A stretch of 64,000 nt of DNA from Opisthocomus hoazin. Taxonomy: Eukaryota > Chordata > Aves > Opisthocomiformes > Opisthocomidae. Below the pieces are notes generated by a model that worked only from the letters and a program-made list of their open reading frames with translations, was not told where the DNA came from and ran no database searches. Where the stretch lies: positions 63,709,397 through 63,773,396 of the forward strand of contig NC_134414.1 in the NCBI RefSeq assembly GCF_030867145.1, written 5' to 3'. Within the stretch, counting starts at the first letter, position 1; each line of letters begins with the position of its first letter. A program made the translations under genes and the position numbers. Below, one piece after another: positions 63,241-64,000 of this stretch.

Positions 63241-63569
63241 AAAATATACATAAAATATGAAAAGTTATTCTCAGTCAAATAAAAACTTTTTTAAAAATAA
63301 ATAAGAAGATTGTATTGTTTAGCTGTGAAAACGTGCTGGCTTTGTTGCTTTTTCTGACTGCAGACACTTTATTGTGTTCTGAAGGAAGTACCTGTACTGT
63401 CAGACTTACGAGAAATAGAATTTATAAGCTTGTTTTAATTAATTATTTTTAATTACTTTAGAGATTTCTTATACAAGGAATCAAAAAGTCAGGATTGACC
63501 AGCTACTTTGAGTGTGCTTCAGTAGCTGATAATTAGATTGAAACAGCTGTAATTGAGATAAGAGAGCTG

Positions 63570-64000
63570 TTTTGGTGGATGAAAAGCTGGACACGAGCTG
63601 ACAATGTGTGCTCAGAGCCCAAAGAGCCAACATTATCCTGGGCCGCATCAAATGCAGCGTGGGCAGCAGGTTGAGGGAGGTGATTCTGCCCGTCTACTCC
63701 ACTCTGGTGAGACCTCACCTGGAGTCCTGTGTCCAGCTCTGGAGCCCTCAGCACAGGAAAGACATGGACCTGTTGGACCGGGTCCAGAGGAGGCCACGAA
63801 AATGATCCAAGGGCTGGAGAACCTCTCCTGTGAGGAAAGGCTGAGCGAGTTGGGGTCGTTCAGCCTGGAGAAGAGAAGGCTGCGGGGAGAACTTATTGCG
63901 GCCTTCCGATACTTAAAGGGGGTTTAGAAGAAAGGTGGGGAAAATATTTTCAGCAGGGCTTGTTGCAAAAAGACAAGGAGTAATGGCTTTAAACTAAGGG
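63570..64000 (+). mobile_element. CR1 LINE fragment, cut by window end
   Basis: Forward CR1 ORF2 3' region starting near TGGTGGATGAAAAGCTGG. It includes translated phrases such as [17 protein letters not shown] near 63702-63752 and [19 protein letters not shown] near 63868-63924. It continues past the right edge, so its 3' terminus is not visible. It is in UBAC2 intron 4, upstream of GPR18. Confidence 0.92.

Noticed and set aside
1-64000. CRISPR arrays, operons, prophage, toxin-antitoxin or other prokaryotic systems
   Set aside because: The window is vertebrate nuclear DNA with spliced genes and LINEs. No repeat-spacer array or operon-like packing is present.
1-64000. Endogenous retrovirus or LTR element
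   Set aside because: No paired long terminal repeats, primer-binding site or retroviral protein text was noticed. All reverse transcriptase text is of CR1 type.
1-64000. tRNA genes
   Set aside because: I looked for the conserved B-box word with a matching A-box and found no convincing pair. A covariance-model scan would be decisive.

Overview
The window is nuclear DNA from a bird (possibly another archosaur). Two vertebrate CpG-island genes are split into short exons with GT-AG introns, CR1 LINE retrotransposons are by far the main repeat, and no mammalian-type L1/Alu is seen. Gene order matches the conserved vertebrate block DOCK9 (reverse) - UBAC2 (forward) - GPR18 (reverse, inside a UBAC2 intron), which is human 13q32. 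The exact species cannot be read from the sequence.

Layout. 1-8779 is the start of DOCK9 intron 1 (reverse strand), carrying a 1.7-kb CR1 copy. The first coding exon of DOCK9 is at 8780-8893, inside a CpG island (about 8340-9620) that contains three CCAAT boxes oriented for DOCK9. From about 9.6 to 39.5 kb lies a 30-kb intergenic stretch with no recognisable protein gene. It holds CR1 fragments, an ancient CR1/L3-like remnant, a MIR-like remnant and two unexplained CpG-dense patches (about 24.4 and 32.35 kb). UBAC2 starts in a second CpG island (39739-40440). Its first four coding exons are 39954-39984, 51815-51942, 59924-60043 and 60483-60589; they join in phase into 128 codons plus 2 nt, and the gene runs off the right edge. 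UBAC2 intron 2 contains a 5.5-kb pile of nested CR1 elements. UBAC2 intron 4 contains the intronless GPR18 coding region (62229-63194, reverse strand). A further CR1 copy is cut by the window end.

How the genes relate. DOCK9 (a Cdc42/Rho-family exchange factor), UBAC2 (an ER-membrane rhomboid-like pseudoprotease with a UBA domain) and GPR18 (a lipid/leukocyte class A GPCR) are neighbours by ancient synteny, not by a shared pathway. The host-gene/antisense nested-gene relation of UBAC2 and GPR18 could couple their transcription. No undescribed biological system was identified. The most noteworthy observations are the reconstructable three-level CR1 nesting, a (GGGCC)5 G-quadruplex motif directly before the UBAC2 start codon, a GPR18 with a shortened N-terminus and a DRF motif, and the orphan CpG-dense patch near 32.35 kb.
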